The notes: generated by a model not told the origin, from the letters alone. A stretch of 64,000 nucleotides of DNA from Rhizopus arrhizus (GCA_024220505.1 JAKZZE010000013.1:62001-126000), one strand, 5' to 3'. Shown: positions 43,281 to 56,074, counted from the stretch's first letter. Translations and numbers: made by a program.

Positions 43281-44219
43281 TAGGCTCTCTGCTCCCTCAA
43301 GACGAGTTTAAGGCGAGTTTAAGGGGAGTATTGATATGATCCTGACCATTTGCGGGCTAAACTCGTCTTGACTTCGCAGCGCGTGATGATCATGTGGAAT
43401 CGATTAACATACTTCTGGGTTATGTATTCTTTAGTGTAGAAAGGATGCTATATAATGGTGAAAGAGGTAATAATAAAGGAAAAGGAAAATTATTTTACAA
43501 GAAAAGGGATGTGGCGCTGTAGCAGTTCCGAAATGGGTTTCGATGGCTATGTCACGAAGTAATCCAGTTGGCTAAATTAATTTTTCCTTATTTGGGTATT
43601 TTCTGGCACTACTGTTTCTATCAGGCCATTTTGCGTGCCCTCGTCTCTCGTCAAGCAACCTCTCGTATGTTGTTTTGTTATCACCATCATTTGTGTTAGT
43701 AACCGAATGTTTATTCATGGTATGGCCTATTTTTATTAATCTTTTTATCTTTATTTTTTAATAATTTAAAGTATTCAATTGATACCTGAAAAGACATAAA
43801 TAATTGTCAATTGTAAAGCTAATAAACAATATTGATTTTTTTGATTCATTTTTGGATTCAATTTCATTCGAATTTTTACTTTAAAGCTTCATTTTTTATT
43901 TTTTTTTATTTTTTCACTCCTCATTACAGAAATATTTCTCCTCCCCAAGAGATTATTTTTGTACTTACAAGCAAACACTTACCTTAACAACCATCTTTGG
44001 TTTCCATCTTCTGGTACTGATTGAACGAAGTAGGTTTTTTCAATCAGTCTTAGTTCTCGTTGCAATTGAAGTGAATTAATAGAATTTGCATTAATTATTC
44101 TAGTTGGTATTTCTTGCCTTTGCTATGGTTATTATTTCCATCAAAAAGAGCACCTTCTCCCGTAGTATGTTCTTATTCTCAAAATGATTAAGTTGCGTGT
44201 CAAAATATTTTATTTTTCT

Positions 44220-44256
<37 letters not shown>

Positions 44257-44510
44257 TATTTTTTATATGCTCTGATTAGTTAAACAGTATTTAAAAAAGG
44301 AAATTCTTGATTCTAATTAATTTTAAATAACTAGTGGAAAAGAATGCTTAAATAACCAAGCTGTAATACATATACTCACGATTTCAGGTCATACATTAGA
44401 CGATTATGCATACTCAACTTGCATCTAAAACAATTTAATTATAAACGTATAGCAACTCTTCTTAATTTACATCTTACAGCATGAGATCTCAAATCTGATA
44501 CTTTATATTG
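43281..44510. other. AT-rich spacer with a run of 34 A
   Basis: Contains a homopolymer A tract at 44221-44254 and several shorter T and A runs. No coding signal or repeat ends recognised. Confidence 0.5.
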
Positions 44511-45040
44511 ATAAATATAAGTCTTAATACGAGATCATAATTAAATAAAATAAAAATATAAGTTTATTTAAATAAGATCATACAATCAATTCCAATTAAA
44601 CATATTCTAAAAGAATATGTTTTGTATTAATGAGAGTTCTTTGATAAGAAGAAGTATCAACTAAAATAACAAGATCCAATCCAATATCAGGAATATTGCT
44701 AATCTTTCACATAATTGAAATAACGCGTAAAATAACATTATTCAAATCAGTGAAGAATTCCCAGAATAAAAGATAATCTATGACAGACATGCAAAAGAAC
44801 AAATGAAAAGTTTTCATAATCATAATTATAGATGACACTTGCTAAAGTACCTGAATATTAGAAGAACGCTTACAATAGAAGATATCAAGCCACTCACTCA
44901 ATAAGATATAAATACCTGACTTCAATTAGAATAATTATTGTTTAAACTTAAACTGAAATGAAGATCAGTCTCAAAAAATACTTCAAACTGTTTCTTTATT
45001 TTTGTTTCTATCCCTTACTTATTTTTACCATTATATAACA
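44511..45040 (-). repeat. LTR, inverted partner of 39191-39759
   Basis: Reverse complement of the LTR at 39191, identical by eye over roughly 460 bases in the middle. It diverges near the outer end (about 45009-45040) and lacks the terminal 36 or so bases on the left side. Confidence 0.85.
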
Positions 45041-45255
45041 GTTAGCTACTGACCCCTTACTGTTTTTATATTATAACTACCAAATATCATACTCTACATT
45101 CCTTTATTCAATTCAACCAGCATTATGTCTCCAATCTTCATCCATTCTCACTTTTCAACAGCGTTTCAATCCCACTCCTTTGGACTTCACATCATGTAAT
45201 CTACACCGCAATCTGCCAGTAATCTTTCATCTATTAAACATTATAAAGCACTAAT

Positions 45256-45801
45256 ATCTCCTCCAATAATCAGTCCTTCTCATCCTCTCTCACCACAACA
45301 ATGGAAGAATTTCTGGTCTCTCTATATTCCGCTCCCTTCTCGAACCATCCAGTTCCATCTTCACAAGAAAATACCTTGTCAAGAAACCCTAAAAAATTCA
45401 TTCCCAGTCACCATGCATTACCTAATTGCACCATTTGTTCTAAAACTCATCCTCCAACTTCCAATACTTTCGCTCGTTTCATTTATCCATATCCGCCAAA
45501 ATACACCATGTGGCTTCTCATTCTTACTACCTATGTCAATCATTCTTTACAACATATCCTTCACATTCTCCTTTCCGTTTGACCTTTCACATCCAGCTCA
45601 AATCTTTGCAATCCTTCGTTACCTCTCATCCCACTTTTCTTTGAACAAATGTATGGATGCACTCTTCAAGGTATTTGGCAAGCTCACTGGTCTTCAATCT
45701 TTCAGGACACTCCTTTCTCTCTAACTGCTACCGTCGGTACGATCACTAGCAACTTCACTCATTTACATGAACAGCTTCAATGGCTTGATTACACCTATTA
45801 A
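45256..45801 (+). pseudogene. LINE ORF2 3' relict
   Basis: Frameshifted plus-strand relict of a LINE C-terminus. LSPQQWKNFWSLYIP and SRTIQFHLHKKIPC match in pattern the LINE at 19845 (KWLALWRFPL, SRDIWYRLLHNKLPC). The next frame has NCTICSKTHPPTSNTF against its CHICNAPEETPSHF. A third frame has GIWQAHWSSIFQDTPFSLTAT against AVWRNHWSSIFDQRPFTTSAT. It ends at TAA 45799-45801. It is a different, older family member than the 19.7-38.2 kb LINE. Confidence 0.75.
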
Positions 45802-46846
45802 TTTACTCATATATTTTCATTAATCCTTTTCCTTTTAATACTCTGTATTTTCTCTTTTAAAGCCTTTTTTTGGTTTTTTCTTTTCTTTTCTTTCAAGCGT
45901 CTTACAACTATCAAATTCGCTATCATACTTATTAACACATACCTCACACGAGAGAACGTAAGTTCCGCTTTTTATGCATATATTATCAAGCTTACAATTT
46001 CAATAAGGTACAAGAAAGCTTATTTTATTTCTGATTTACTTCAATACCTTGTCTTTTTTCATCCTCATATTGCCATCTAAGAGAATAGACTATAACGACA
46101 AATAAACCCTTCTGTTAATTTGCAACTTATATATACAACTTTCTTTATTCCTTATATTCTTCTTTACTTTGTAATATTTGATATACGACCTTAACAGTGT
46201 CCGTCGTTGTGCGGTCTATGAATAAATACATACAAAAAAATTGTCATTTAAAGGACTAAATAAAACTGGAATTAATTTTCTTATACAAAAGCGCCATCAC
46301 TGTAGTAAATAATTTTCTTTAAATAAGTTTAATTATCATTTCAAAATAAAAAAGTCCATTTGACGATGGACGACTACATGTGGCCTGTGTGGTACTAGAA
46401 CTGACCCAAATTCAATTTCAGATGAAGGACAGGAATGCAAAGATGAACTATCTTCCAATTGAAACTTGGTTCAGAAACTGGGATATAAGGTAATCGGTAC
46501 GAATCAGGCTTGGAAATACATATGTGATTATGTTTTTAGTGTAAATCGTAAAACCATAGGCTTTTTAGGTGAAAGATAACCTATTTCTGCTATAAAAATG
46601 AGAAATAATTGTTTCATGGGAAAAAATGCGCGCTTATTTAAGGAAAGATGATAATACCCGCTCCCTCCTTTGTAGGATAAATGAGATTGCTTGCATTCTA
46701 AAAATTTTCGAATTTTTATTAATGAAATGCCATGCTTATCGAATGAAAGTATATTTCACTTTTTCTGATCAACATGCGTAGTGAAACGTGAAAAGTATCG
46801 CTGCTTCATTTATATGCTACTTTTTTATCTATCCAAGTAGAAAAGG

Positions 46847-46882
<36 letters not shown>

Positions 46883-46921
46883 TTCTAATTGAATGAATCA
46901 GGCGAATTTATTTTACATTTT
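45802..46921. other. AT-rich spacer, with a 31-T run at 46849-46879
   Basis: No gene recognised. The T run is about 40 bases beyond the stop codon of the minus-strand gene that follows and is succeeded by GCTTTC, as is the T run at 58282-58319. Confidence 0.5.
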
Positions 46922-48530
46922 TTATGTCAAAATCATTTTCATATTTTCATAGTACATGAGCATTGGATTTTCTCCACTTTTAGTTGTTGTACTTTCAATA
47001 TCACCATATCGTTCACAGAACTCGCGATGTGTCAATACTTTCACTGATTTATCATTGCCAGCACTTGATCCACGGCAGACCAAAAGATACATGTCCCTTA
47101 ATAATTCAAAATTTGTAGGGAAGAAAATATCAAACCAGCCTGGTTGAACCATATAAGTGGAGCAAGGAACCATGGTACCTCTATAACGGGTCTGGACAAC
47201 AGGAGCGTCTACGCCTTCAACTGAATCAGGCAGGGAGGAGAAATCAGAAAGTAAAAGTCTGTGCTTGGGGAAATAAGTTTTTAGGGTCTCTAATAGCATA
47301 AATAACTTAGTAGGAATAAACTCAGCAGATGTCATATTAGGAGCTAAAGGTAATGATTTTAAAAACTTTAGCCAAAGCTGGTTGGAGAGAATAGGTGATC
47401 GATATCTGGTCTGGCTTCTTAACGATAGATATTTGCTAATCAATGAGTCGTTTCCAACTGGTTCGTATAATTCACTATAATCACCTTTTGCATCTGTACT
47501 GACTAATGCTTGGTAAGGTGTTAAGGTATTGAGGTCGTATCGGATCAAATCATGAGCAAAATTATCCTAGATTTATATCTTATTAGTTCAATGTATTCTA
47601 TATGTAGTAGTTTTCTCTCAAAGTTTTCTAAAAAAAGCACACACTTACAATAACTTCCATGCCTAAAAAGAAGCATTGATCAGGCACATGAGTTTTCCAA
47701 TCAAAGATACTCTGGTTGACAATCTTTACACATTTATGTCGATCTTTGAGGTCTCTTGTGTCTTGTCGTAGAGATTGTCTTTCAGCTAATTGACCAGAGA
47801 TTTCAATGATATTATATTGCGTTCTTTGATAGACAGCAGGTTCATTTTGCTGGATATAGTCCAATATGTTCATCATCAAGGTACCATTACCTGCACCCAT
47901 TTCATAGATAATCAAATCCTTATGAGGAAAGAGGTTCAATTTATATTCTGATACCAAGTATTTTGCAACAGCGTAACCATACCAAGGCTATAAATAGTAA
48001 AGTAATAAACAAAATAACCTTTTTTTTCCCTGTTCTTTTTTTTTCACCTTAAAAAGTTCTGTAGGCGTATGCCATACTTGTCTTGCAACTTCATCTACCT
48101 CATCCGCTTCACTTTCCATATCTCTATATAATTGACCCAAAATGTTCATAAATTCCAAGTGATCGCGCATTGAATTAAAATCAAAATCGGTCTCTGGCGA
48201 AAAAATAACAGCCTGTTTTGAAAAATAGCCGTAGTTTGGGTTATAAAGAGAATCGTCAATGAAGTCGCGTACAAGCATCCGAGTGCGTTTAGGTGGAGAA
48301 GTGTATTTGGCTGTATCATAAGCTGTCAAACGAGGATAGTGTTGCCGAGCTCTATCTTCTTCAATTTCTTCTTGACTAGGCGAAAGAAATGGGGCAAAGA
48401 CACCTTTATAAGTCGTATCGGTATGTTTCCAGCGAATAGTGGCAGAAAAAGGCTCTACTCTTTTGACATGCTTAGTCAGATGAATACATGTTTGGGCTTT
48501 TGCTAGTAATTTCTGCGTCACTCTCAACAT
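46922..48530 (-). CDS. NDUFAF7: Mitochondrial NDUFAF7/MidA-type SAM-dependent methyltransferase
   Basis: Three exons, 48530-48048, 47987-47649 and 47566-46922, with GT-AG introns of 60 and 82 bp, both in phase 0. The product is 488 residues. The N-terminus is basic and lacks acids for about 25 residues, as in a mitochondrial presequence. RMLVRDFIDDSLYNPNYGYF matches the family start. The SAM-binding loop is YEMGAGNGTL (about residue 185), followed by YNIIEISGQLAERQ. FFLGMEVI-DNFAHDL crosses the second splice site and corresponds to the family NE-x-x-DAL region. In animals NDUFAF7 dimethylates an arginine of the complex I subunit NDUFS2 during assembly. That role here is inference. The match is to DUF185 proteins, which also include an uncharacterised yeast member. 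Confidence 0.85.
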
Positions 48531-49972
48531 GGGAGGAAGTTTTTCACTTGCAAAAAAAAAAAAAATTTAGAAAAACAGAAAAAAGAACAGCAGGGTCAGC
48601 AGCCTTGAAAACTGTCACGGGTTGCTGGATGAAATCACACTAAGATGATGAATACTACTGTTTGCTTTCTTTTTACCCAGAAGTTAGCTATTAAAGCTTT
48701 ATAAAGTAAATTTATTGATATATCTATTATCTATAATATTGAATATTTTTCTATCCATAAATTTTTCCTCTACATAATCTGGCTAGAAGGGAAAAGCACG
48801 GTTAAAAGCATACAAATAGCCCAATCGCGTATATAACCTATTCAACCAAAACACCATCATAACAGCCCAGATAGAAGCTGCCACATATGTTGAGATATAC
48901 ATAAAAATTTTCAGAGTCTAATTTATTCATGTTTTGTATGGCCACCACACATTTATGGTAGTGTTCTATTTATCTAGTATGACGGCTAAAGCCTCTTTAT
49001 TGATTCAGGATTCATAAATCCTTAAATGCCTTTTATCTTTGCCGACAGCTGAGACATACTATGTGTATGCTTCCTGGATTTTTGCAGCAGTTAATCTAAG
49101 ATCAGCTATAAGTAGTCAGTCGAATCTAGATCCAGATTTTGAGCTGATCAGAAGCCAAAGTCTTGGACTTTACTTTTTTTTCTCTTTCTATCCTATGCTC
49201 CAAAGGATAGTATAAATGGTTGTTTAAATAGCCAGATAAAATCCATCAACGCTGTCTTTTTTATGTGGATGCTAAGGTAACCATCAAGTTGCCAAAGAAA
49301 TTATGATAGTTATTCGTAAGACTAGCTGAATCCATGAACAGGTTGAACATTTGTACTATGAACAACAAATTAAACATTTCCTTTCTGCTGGTCAACACAA
49401 GATCGAACCGAAAGAAGGATCGATCTCTATTTAGAGGACTGAGAACCTTGATAAGGATAATAAGGATAGTACGGTGTGTGACTTTACCGCTATTTTAATT
49501 CATGATCTTTTAAATTGCAGCTTATTCAACGGACACCAAGTCCAATCCTTTTTTTTTTTCCATTCTTTTTATGCTTAAAGGCAATCCAACTTTCCCATGG
49601 AACAACGTAAGCAAATCATGAACAATTAGAGAAAAAAAAAAAAACTCTCTCACATTTTCTTGTTTTCTTTTTATTTCCAACTTTTTGCTTATCTTTTAGA
49701 AATACAAAAGTAAAGAAAAGTCCTTCACTTCTACTCTTCTTTATGTTCTTCTTCATCCGTACTGACATGTAAACTTTGTTAGATCTTTTTGGAAACGTCG
49801 AAGCTTAAAATTACCAGGAAGGTATATATGAATAAAGCAGAATGAGTTCTTTTGCTTGCTCAGCTTAAAAGAGAGAGAGAAAGAAGAATGAAATGAAAAG
49901 ATTAAAAATGCATTTAGTGTTAGCATTGTTCCTAATATACCTAACAATGGCCAAGATAACAAAAAACTGGTT
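48531..49972. other. Divergent intergenic region
   Basis: About 1.4 kb between the start of the methyltransferase gene (minus) and the Rab-GAP gene (plus), so it should hold both promoters. AT-rich, with A and T runs near 48552, 49550 and 49630. No gene or repeat recognised. Confidence 0.5.
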
Positions 49973-51184
49973 ATGAATGGAGCCAAATACACGTACAACA
50001 GTTTATTGATAGCAAAGCAAGACATGCCAGCAAATATACATGTTCAACAACAGCAACAACAAAACCCATTAAACCAATCCAACCACCAAGAGAAAGGCGA
50101 ACAAAAGACGGTTACAAAGAAAGATCATTCGAGGAATACATCAAAATCCTTCAATGCATTCTTACAAGATACAAACGATGAATGGAGTGATGATATCCAG
50201 AATGTTGCTTCACTGGGTACCAGTAAAGTGGTTCCACAAGAAATAGAAACAGTGTCCATACCAGATAGTTCGAAAAAGAAAAAGAAGAAGCCTACAAATC
50301 CAAACGGTATCAAAGAATATGTCCAAGACTTATTGTTAGGTTAAAAAAAAATAAGGAGAAAATGTATATCCAAAAATGCTTATAAAACAAATAATAGATC
50401 CTACATTTTTATTAAAATGGTTAGATATTGAGGAAACAAAGGATCCAGCAAGAGCAAAAAAGTTTAAGGATGTTTTATCAGTATCAAATGTTGATCTGGG
50501 TATTTATTAAAAAAAAAAAGAGTACATAAAGGAAACATGCTTAAATATTTTTTTTTGGGGGAGGAGTAGCTGCATTAAGATCTCTGAGTTGGAGTGGAAT
50601 ACCTGAAGAGCTGAGAATGGTAGCATGGCAGCTTCTATTAGGTTACTTGCCTTGTAACTCAGCAAGAAGAGAGGCAACGTTGGCAAGAAAACGAAAAGAG
50701 TATTTGGACAGCGTGGCGGTCACTTATTCAAGAGGAACGGCAGGACTAGACCAAGCCTTGTGGCACCAAATCCATATCGATATACCCAGAACGAATCCCG
50801 GCATCCCTCTTTACCAAAATGAAGCAACACAGTTGGTAAGATTATGCATTTCTCTCTTTTTTAGCATCTTCTTAACACAAAAAAAAGTGTTTAGAAAGAA
50901 TATTATATCAATGGGCTATCCGACATCCAGCAAGTGGTTATGTACAAGGGATTAATGACTTGGTAACACCAATATTTGAAGTATTTTTGTCTGCATATAT
51001 TGATGAAGATCCCGAACAATACAACCTCAGTAAATTAGAAAAGGAAATATTATCTGTTATTGAAGCAGATAGCTTTTGGTGCCTATCCAAATTATTGGAT
51101 GGTATACAAGATAATTATACATTTGCTCAACCTGGTATTCAAAGACAAATATTGACGTTAAAGGAACTAGTTTCACGTATAGAT

Positions 51185-51238
<54 letters not shown>

Positions 51239-51649
51239 AGAAAAGTGATCCGAAAAAAAAGGAGTGAAGCAAGTTTAAATAACACTTTTTTAACAGCTCG
51301 ATTAACTCAGCATTTACAAAATGAAGGGATAGAATTTATTCAATTCGCTTTCCGTTGGATGAATTGTTTATTGATGCGAGAGTTGCCTTTACGTAGTACG
51401 ATACGTATGTGGGATACTTATTTGGCTGAAGGGTCATCTGAAGGATTTTCTGAATTCCACGTCTATGTGTGCGCAGCGTTTTTAGTTAAATGGTCTAATC
51501 AATTACAAAAGTTAGATTTTCAAGGCATCATGATCTTTCTCCAACAGTTACCTACTCAAGGGTGGCAAAAAAGAGATGTCGAGTTGTTATTATCTGAAGC
51601 CTACATGTGGAAGACATTATTTCACAATGCCCCGAACCATTTAAAATAA
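49973..51649 (+). CDS. GYP1: Rab GTPase-activating protein of the Gyp1/TBC1D22 family
   Basis: Five exons: 49973-50339, 50398-50499, 50570-50835, 50888-51185 and 51297-51649. Phases agree and give 461 residues. The third acceptor is AAG at 50887, chosen because it keeps the frame (CLERILYQW). The first 120 residues are polar and Gln-rich. The rest is a TBC domain with IPEELRMVAWQLLLGYLP, HQIHIDIPRTNP (catalytic Arg finger IDIPRT), RHPASGYVQGINDL (Gln finger YVQG), EADSFWCLSKLLDGIQDNY and FAFRWMNCLLMRELPL. These closely follow the Gyp1/TBC1D22 pattern, which accelerates GTP hydrolysis by Ypt1/Rab1-type GTPases at the Golgi. Intron 4 is unusual: its donor GT is followed by 49 A. The start could also be ATG 50024. 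Confidence 0.9.
51188..51236 (+). repeat. Run of 49 A in GYP1 intron 4
   Basis: Homopolymer directly after the intron donor GT at 51186-51187. It keeps a frame open by chance (Lys codons), so automatic annotation may read it as protein. Confidence 0.9.
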
Positions 51650-52153
51650 TAGTAACAATAATATAAATAATAATAGCAAAATTGTGTAAATAAAAAAAAA
51701 TAAAAAAGATTTTTATCGAAAAATGCACAACGATTTCCAGGGGTCTCCTTTTCAAAGGAAAAAAGCAGTAATTTTACACAGCCTTGATGGTGACACTGAA
51801 AGGGTTCAATTTAGCCCCTGATGTATAGAAAATCAATTGTTTTATTTAACTCTATAATGAAAATTGCTACCACTTGCTATTGTAAACATAAATATATAAA
51901 TAAACGATTGTCATGAATAAAAATATAAAAGGAAAAAGCATACATCAATAATACAGAAAAGAGGAAATATAATACAGCTATATCCAATGAAGAATAAAGT
52001 ACAATGAAAGGAAGTGAGATATTGTGGTTGTTGCATAAATAAAATAAAAAATTCCTTGAAAATGAGTGTGAAAGTGTGATCACCATAAACATGTTTTTTG
52101 TGTGAGGGAGAATATATAGAAAAAAGGAGTGATGAGTACTGTTTGTCTTTTGT
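51650..52153. other. Intergenic region between convergent genes
   Basis: Follows the GYP1 stop and precedes the stop of the minus-strand zinc finger gene. AT-rich. I see nothing beyond likely 3' untranslated sequence of both genes. Confidence 0.5.
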
Positions 52154-52881
52154 TTAACCAAAAGTACTGACAATGTTAGCCAGATGTAAAAGACTTGAAA
52201 GGGATTTTTCAGACGGTTTTGAATCCCAATGAGCTGGTTGTGGAAGTGTAAACTTGTTTGGTTCTACAGTTTGACGTTGATAATGATGAGGGTATTGTGG
52301 GTAAGGAGCGGGTGGATATGAATGGAAAGCGGCGGTGGGAGGTGGGAGGATATGGTTGAACTGAGGAGATGAATAAGGCGATGAGATGAAAGATGAAGAA
52401 GTGGCTGAGGAACAAGTAGAAGAAGTTGATAAAGCTCTTCTAGGACGAACGATAGGTCTGTCTTGATTGGTATCAAACATGGGGTAAGGCAAGCTGGGCA
52501 TAGTAGTCGATCTACGAGGTCTTGTCGTTGGTTTCATTGAGTTTTCTTGAGGGTGACAATAAATAGATGTCTTTTGAACGGCTTTCTTTAACTGTTGTTG
52601 TTGGCGGCGTGCCTTTTGGGAAAGATGGGTACGATAATGCTGCATCATGTTATCTTGGCGAGAAAATCGACTAGGGCAGCCAGGGTGAAGACAATGAAAG
52701 TTCTTTTCTCCTGTATGGATCCTATTGTGACGTGCAAGGTGGCCACTATATTAAACGTTAATTGATTGGTTACTAATCAATATAATTTTCATTACCTGGT
52801 AGTGAAGCTTTTATTACATCCAGGCTCAGTACAGTGATATTTTCTTTTGGAAGTAATAGTAGTAGGATTTAAAGAAGGCAT
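52154..52881 (-). CDS. NRG1-like C2H2 zinc finger transcription factor
   Basis: Two exons, 52881-52796 and 52745-52154, with a 49-bp GT-AG intron splitting a Ser codon. The product is 225 residues. Two C2H2 fingers lie at the N-terminus: YHCTEPGCNKSFTTSGHLAR...H, then, after the linker HTGEKN, FHCLHPGCPSRFSRQDNMMQ...H (both C-X4-C-X12-H-X3-H). The helix sequences TTSGHLARHNRIH and FSRQDN with QHYRTHL are the pattern of fungal NRG1-type repressors of glucose and filamentation genes. The remainder is Ser-, Pro- and Gln-rich and likely disordered. The frame is open for a further 20 or so codons upstream of the chosen ATG without another ATG, so an additional 5' exon is possible. Repressor function is inference from the fingers. 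Confidence 0.83.
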
Positions 52882-55000
52882 CAATGAATGAATTTTGAAC
52901 GTAGTGGAAGAATGTGGTATTGTTGCATTTTCATTCAAAGGCTAACATGTCTGCCTGAGGCGTCTTTGATCGACAAAACTGAATCGTTGTTACACATAAC
53001 TTAATAATAAAAGAGAATATGAAAAAAAAAAGGGAAAAAGTTGAAAAAACAGTGGTGTATTTATATCATTTCATAATTGTTTAAATTCCAAGGGATAAAA
53101 AAAGAAAAAGAAAGTGAGTGAGCGCACTGATTTAAAATAACGTGGATCGTGGCCCTACTCCTTGCTCCCCCCCTGGACATCCCTGTTTCCCTGATGCAAC
53201 TTCGCCCTGCATTGCCAAAACAGAAATAGTGAACAACGTGCTGGCCAACGTGGAAAAAGCTAGACTTATCCATGTTTTCTTACAAAACTTTAATCTATTT
53301 ACTTCTCCTTTATAATTAAAAATTTATGCCTGATGAAAGAATATCACAGGTTACTTTCCTTTTTAGATGAGCTTTGTTGATGTAGAAAGAAAGATGTGTT
53401 CAACAATAAGCTACAGAAAGGAAAGATCTACGTTATTTATTTATTGGTTTTATATGAAATGAGATCGCACACTAACCGAAAATATATCAGATTTGCCACA
53501 ATAAAAATAGAAGAAGCAATAAGATTGCATCAAATCACTTGCCAAACTAAATATTCTTATTGATTCAATGCTATAGCAGGTAAAACTACAATTGTTTCAA
53601 TGGAAATCTCCCAAGGATTTATAGAATATGCATTGCTTATCTTCTTTCTTTTTTTTTTTTTTTTTTTTTTTTTTCTTTAGTTGATTGAAAATAAAATCAA
53701 CGATTAAGATCTCCTTCTCCTTTTATCAAATAGAAAGAACTCGTTAAATTCACTTTTCTATTAGTTTACCAAGGCAAGTCTTAAGGACTTAGATATCACA
53801 ATACCTAAAAAAGGCATTCAATTTAAAATTTTGTGAACCCAATATGTATTAAGTTATATTGAAAGGATTATGTTTTATAATCTAATGAAGCTTCAATAAA
53901 AAAACCATTCAGGATTGTCATAGAAACATACTTTCTTTTTCTATCATCCATAAAAAGGAGGATAATTCAATAGAGCATAAGCTACGTGATTTAATTTTAT
54001 ACCTGATTATCTTTCTTTCTACACATATTTGCTTTACTCCTTTAAAATTGCCACGTTTTATACAAAAAAATGTTTCTCCTTGAATAACTATACAGTTGAT
54101 AGCAGTAACACAAGCGGCGACTTCTAAGGGTCATATTCATATAATGACGCACAAACCATTGTTCCAATATCAGGGACTTGCAAGCCTCATACACGTTTCA
54201 TTTTACAATCTAGGCCAATAATTAGAACCGAGGATAATGACAATTACGCCCTTGTGGCTTCAATAAAATCTATTAAAGCAAAAGCATCATATTCTTTATT
54301 TGGAGACCTTTTCTGATTTTCATCAACTTTAATATCAGATACCAATTAGATCTATAATAAAACACGCCAAGTACTCTGTGCTGGGAATTGAAATAAAGGA
54401 TGGTTACACTATTGAAAAGTTACGCCATCTTTTTGTACAATTTTCATTGTATTCCCTTTCCCCTTATTTTTGTAATTCAGTTTGTGACAATAAAGAAAAT
54501 AAATGAAACATTTAAATCTTTTACACTTTTTTCATAAATTGTTTGCGCACTCTTAGAAAAAAATGTAATTTTTTTGTTTCAAATCCGTACACTTTTCAAA
54601 TATAGTTTTGTACTATTCAAATTTTACCAACCACACACTTTCCGAAAACGTATCATAAGGTTACCGGAATGCAGACGAAAAATGTGTTACATCCCACCTC
54701 GTAGTATGGAAAGCTCCACGCATCAAGAAATAATTATAATTATACACTGACTGACAATCAACGCATTCCCATCCCTCCCAAAGAAAGGTCAAAATTAATT
54801 AATGCATGTTAGAAAGATATATAAAGAAAATTTACTATAATGCGTAAAGAAAATATAAAGTGATGGATGAAAATATGCCTGAAACAAGAAAAAAATAGTA
54901 ATAACACAAAACAGATAGTATAGAGACGTGACAGTAACGATCATTTAAACTTCAAAGCAAAGAAAGCATGAGCAATGCTATTTCAACTGTCATCAATCAA
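52882..55000. other. Long non-coding spacer upstream of the zinc finger gene
   Basis: About 2.1 kb, AT-rich, with T runs (26 T at 53649-53674). The segment 53130-53270 is less AT-rich than the surroundings. It probably includes the promoter and 5' leader of the zinc finger gene. No gene recognised. Confidence 0.45.
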
Positions 55001-56074
55001 TTGTTAAAAGCTTCTGATAGTTGAATAATATTGGTTTATTACAAAACTTTTGTCCAAAGCCAATTCGTCTATAGATCTTGGTATTTTGAATTTTTCAATT
55101 TCTGCCAAGGTATAAACTTGCTTATATTCTAAGGACATCAGGTATAACGTAATGGTAAAACCGCTAGTTTGGAAGACCAAGATATTTGATAATTTTTTAA
55201 AGTCAAAAGTATCATTGGCTAATACGCTGATTCGAAGGTGATCATGAGCTAAATCATGGTTATTGGAGCTACCCACTTTAACTTCTCCATGGCCAAAATT
55301 GAGCTCCTGCATCATTTGGTTTATCTTTATTACCGTAACACCAAGTTGGAAATCATTTTTTTCTTGAATCTTGTTGCACTATATAAGCACAACGTTGCGT
55401 CCAGGACCAGACACAATAGTAGTGAGAATCAGACCAAATTAGTTCAAGAACAAATCATTTTATGTTATGGTATACGCATCTTTAATCACATTGGTTGGAA
55501 GCTTTTGGATCTTTGCATTTATAAATAATTACAAGTAAATGTCAGCATATTTTAATCACACTCACAGGCTATTAATGGCTCTTATGGCCCTAGTCAAGCA
55601 GTCATCCTTATTTTTCGCCAGTGGCAATAACCCCAGTTTAATTCCACTTCTAGTCATTCTCTCTTTGTTGATAGCATTAATGATTCTTGATACTTGTTTG
55701 AGTACTTACTTTTCCTGATCGATATTTAATGTCTTGAAACAACTTTCAAATGTATACACTAGACTTGATTAAAGTAAATTCAAGACATTTGCTGGATAAA
55801 ATTCTACATAGTATCGCTGTATTGATTTGGTAGTAATAAAAGAACGTTTGTGTATATGTGTTTCCATATGTAGAGGACCACTAACAGACATTTTGATAGT
55901 GTTTGCTCTATAATTCTTGAACAAAGCGTAAAATTTTTCATCTATATTGATTGTGTGTATCTCATCTTCTAATACAATGATGATTTTAGTTTCATTTTCT
56001 GATTAATAGAAAGTAAAGACATGAGCTTCTTGAGAGCGATTTTTGTTCAATACTAAGTTCGACAATACATCCTT
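55001..56074 (-). pseudogene. Decayed protein gene of unknown family
   Basis: Minus-strand coding traces in two blocks. The upstream block (about 56074-55570) reads NETKIIIVLEDEIHTINIDE, KFYALFKNYRANTIKMSVSG and SFITTKSIQRYYVEFYPANV, with a few stops and a break near 55770. The downstream block (55315-55004) is open: MMQELNFGHGEVKVG, SSNNHDLAHDHLRISVLAND and ILVFQTSGFTITLYLMSLEY. I do not recognise a named domain. My impression is that such GE-K...NNH...D-LR proteins recur as repeated hypothetical genes in this fungal group, but I cannot check that here. It is likely a dead copy of a multi-copy gene. Confidence 0.5.

Noticed and set aside
44221..44254. Homopolymer A run as a telomere or contig end
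   Set aside because: Not a telomeric repeat unit, and unique sequence continues on both sides.
45413..45724. Open frame of 103 codons as a new gene
   Set aside because: It lies inside the frameshifted LINE relict at 45256-45801.
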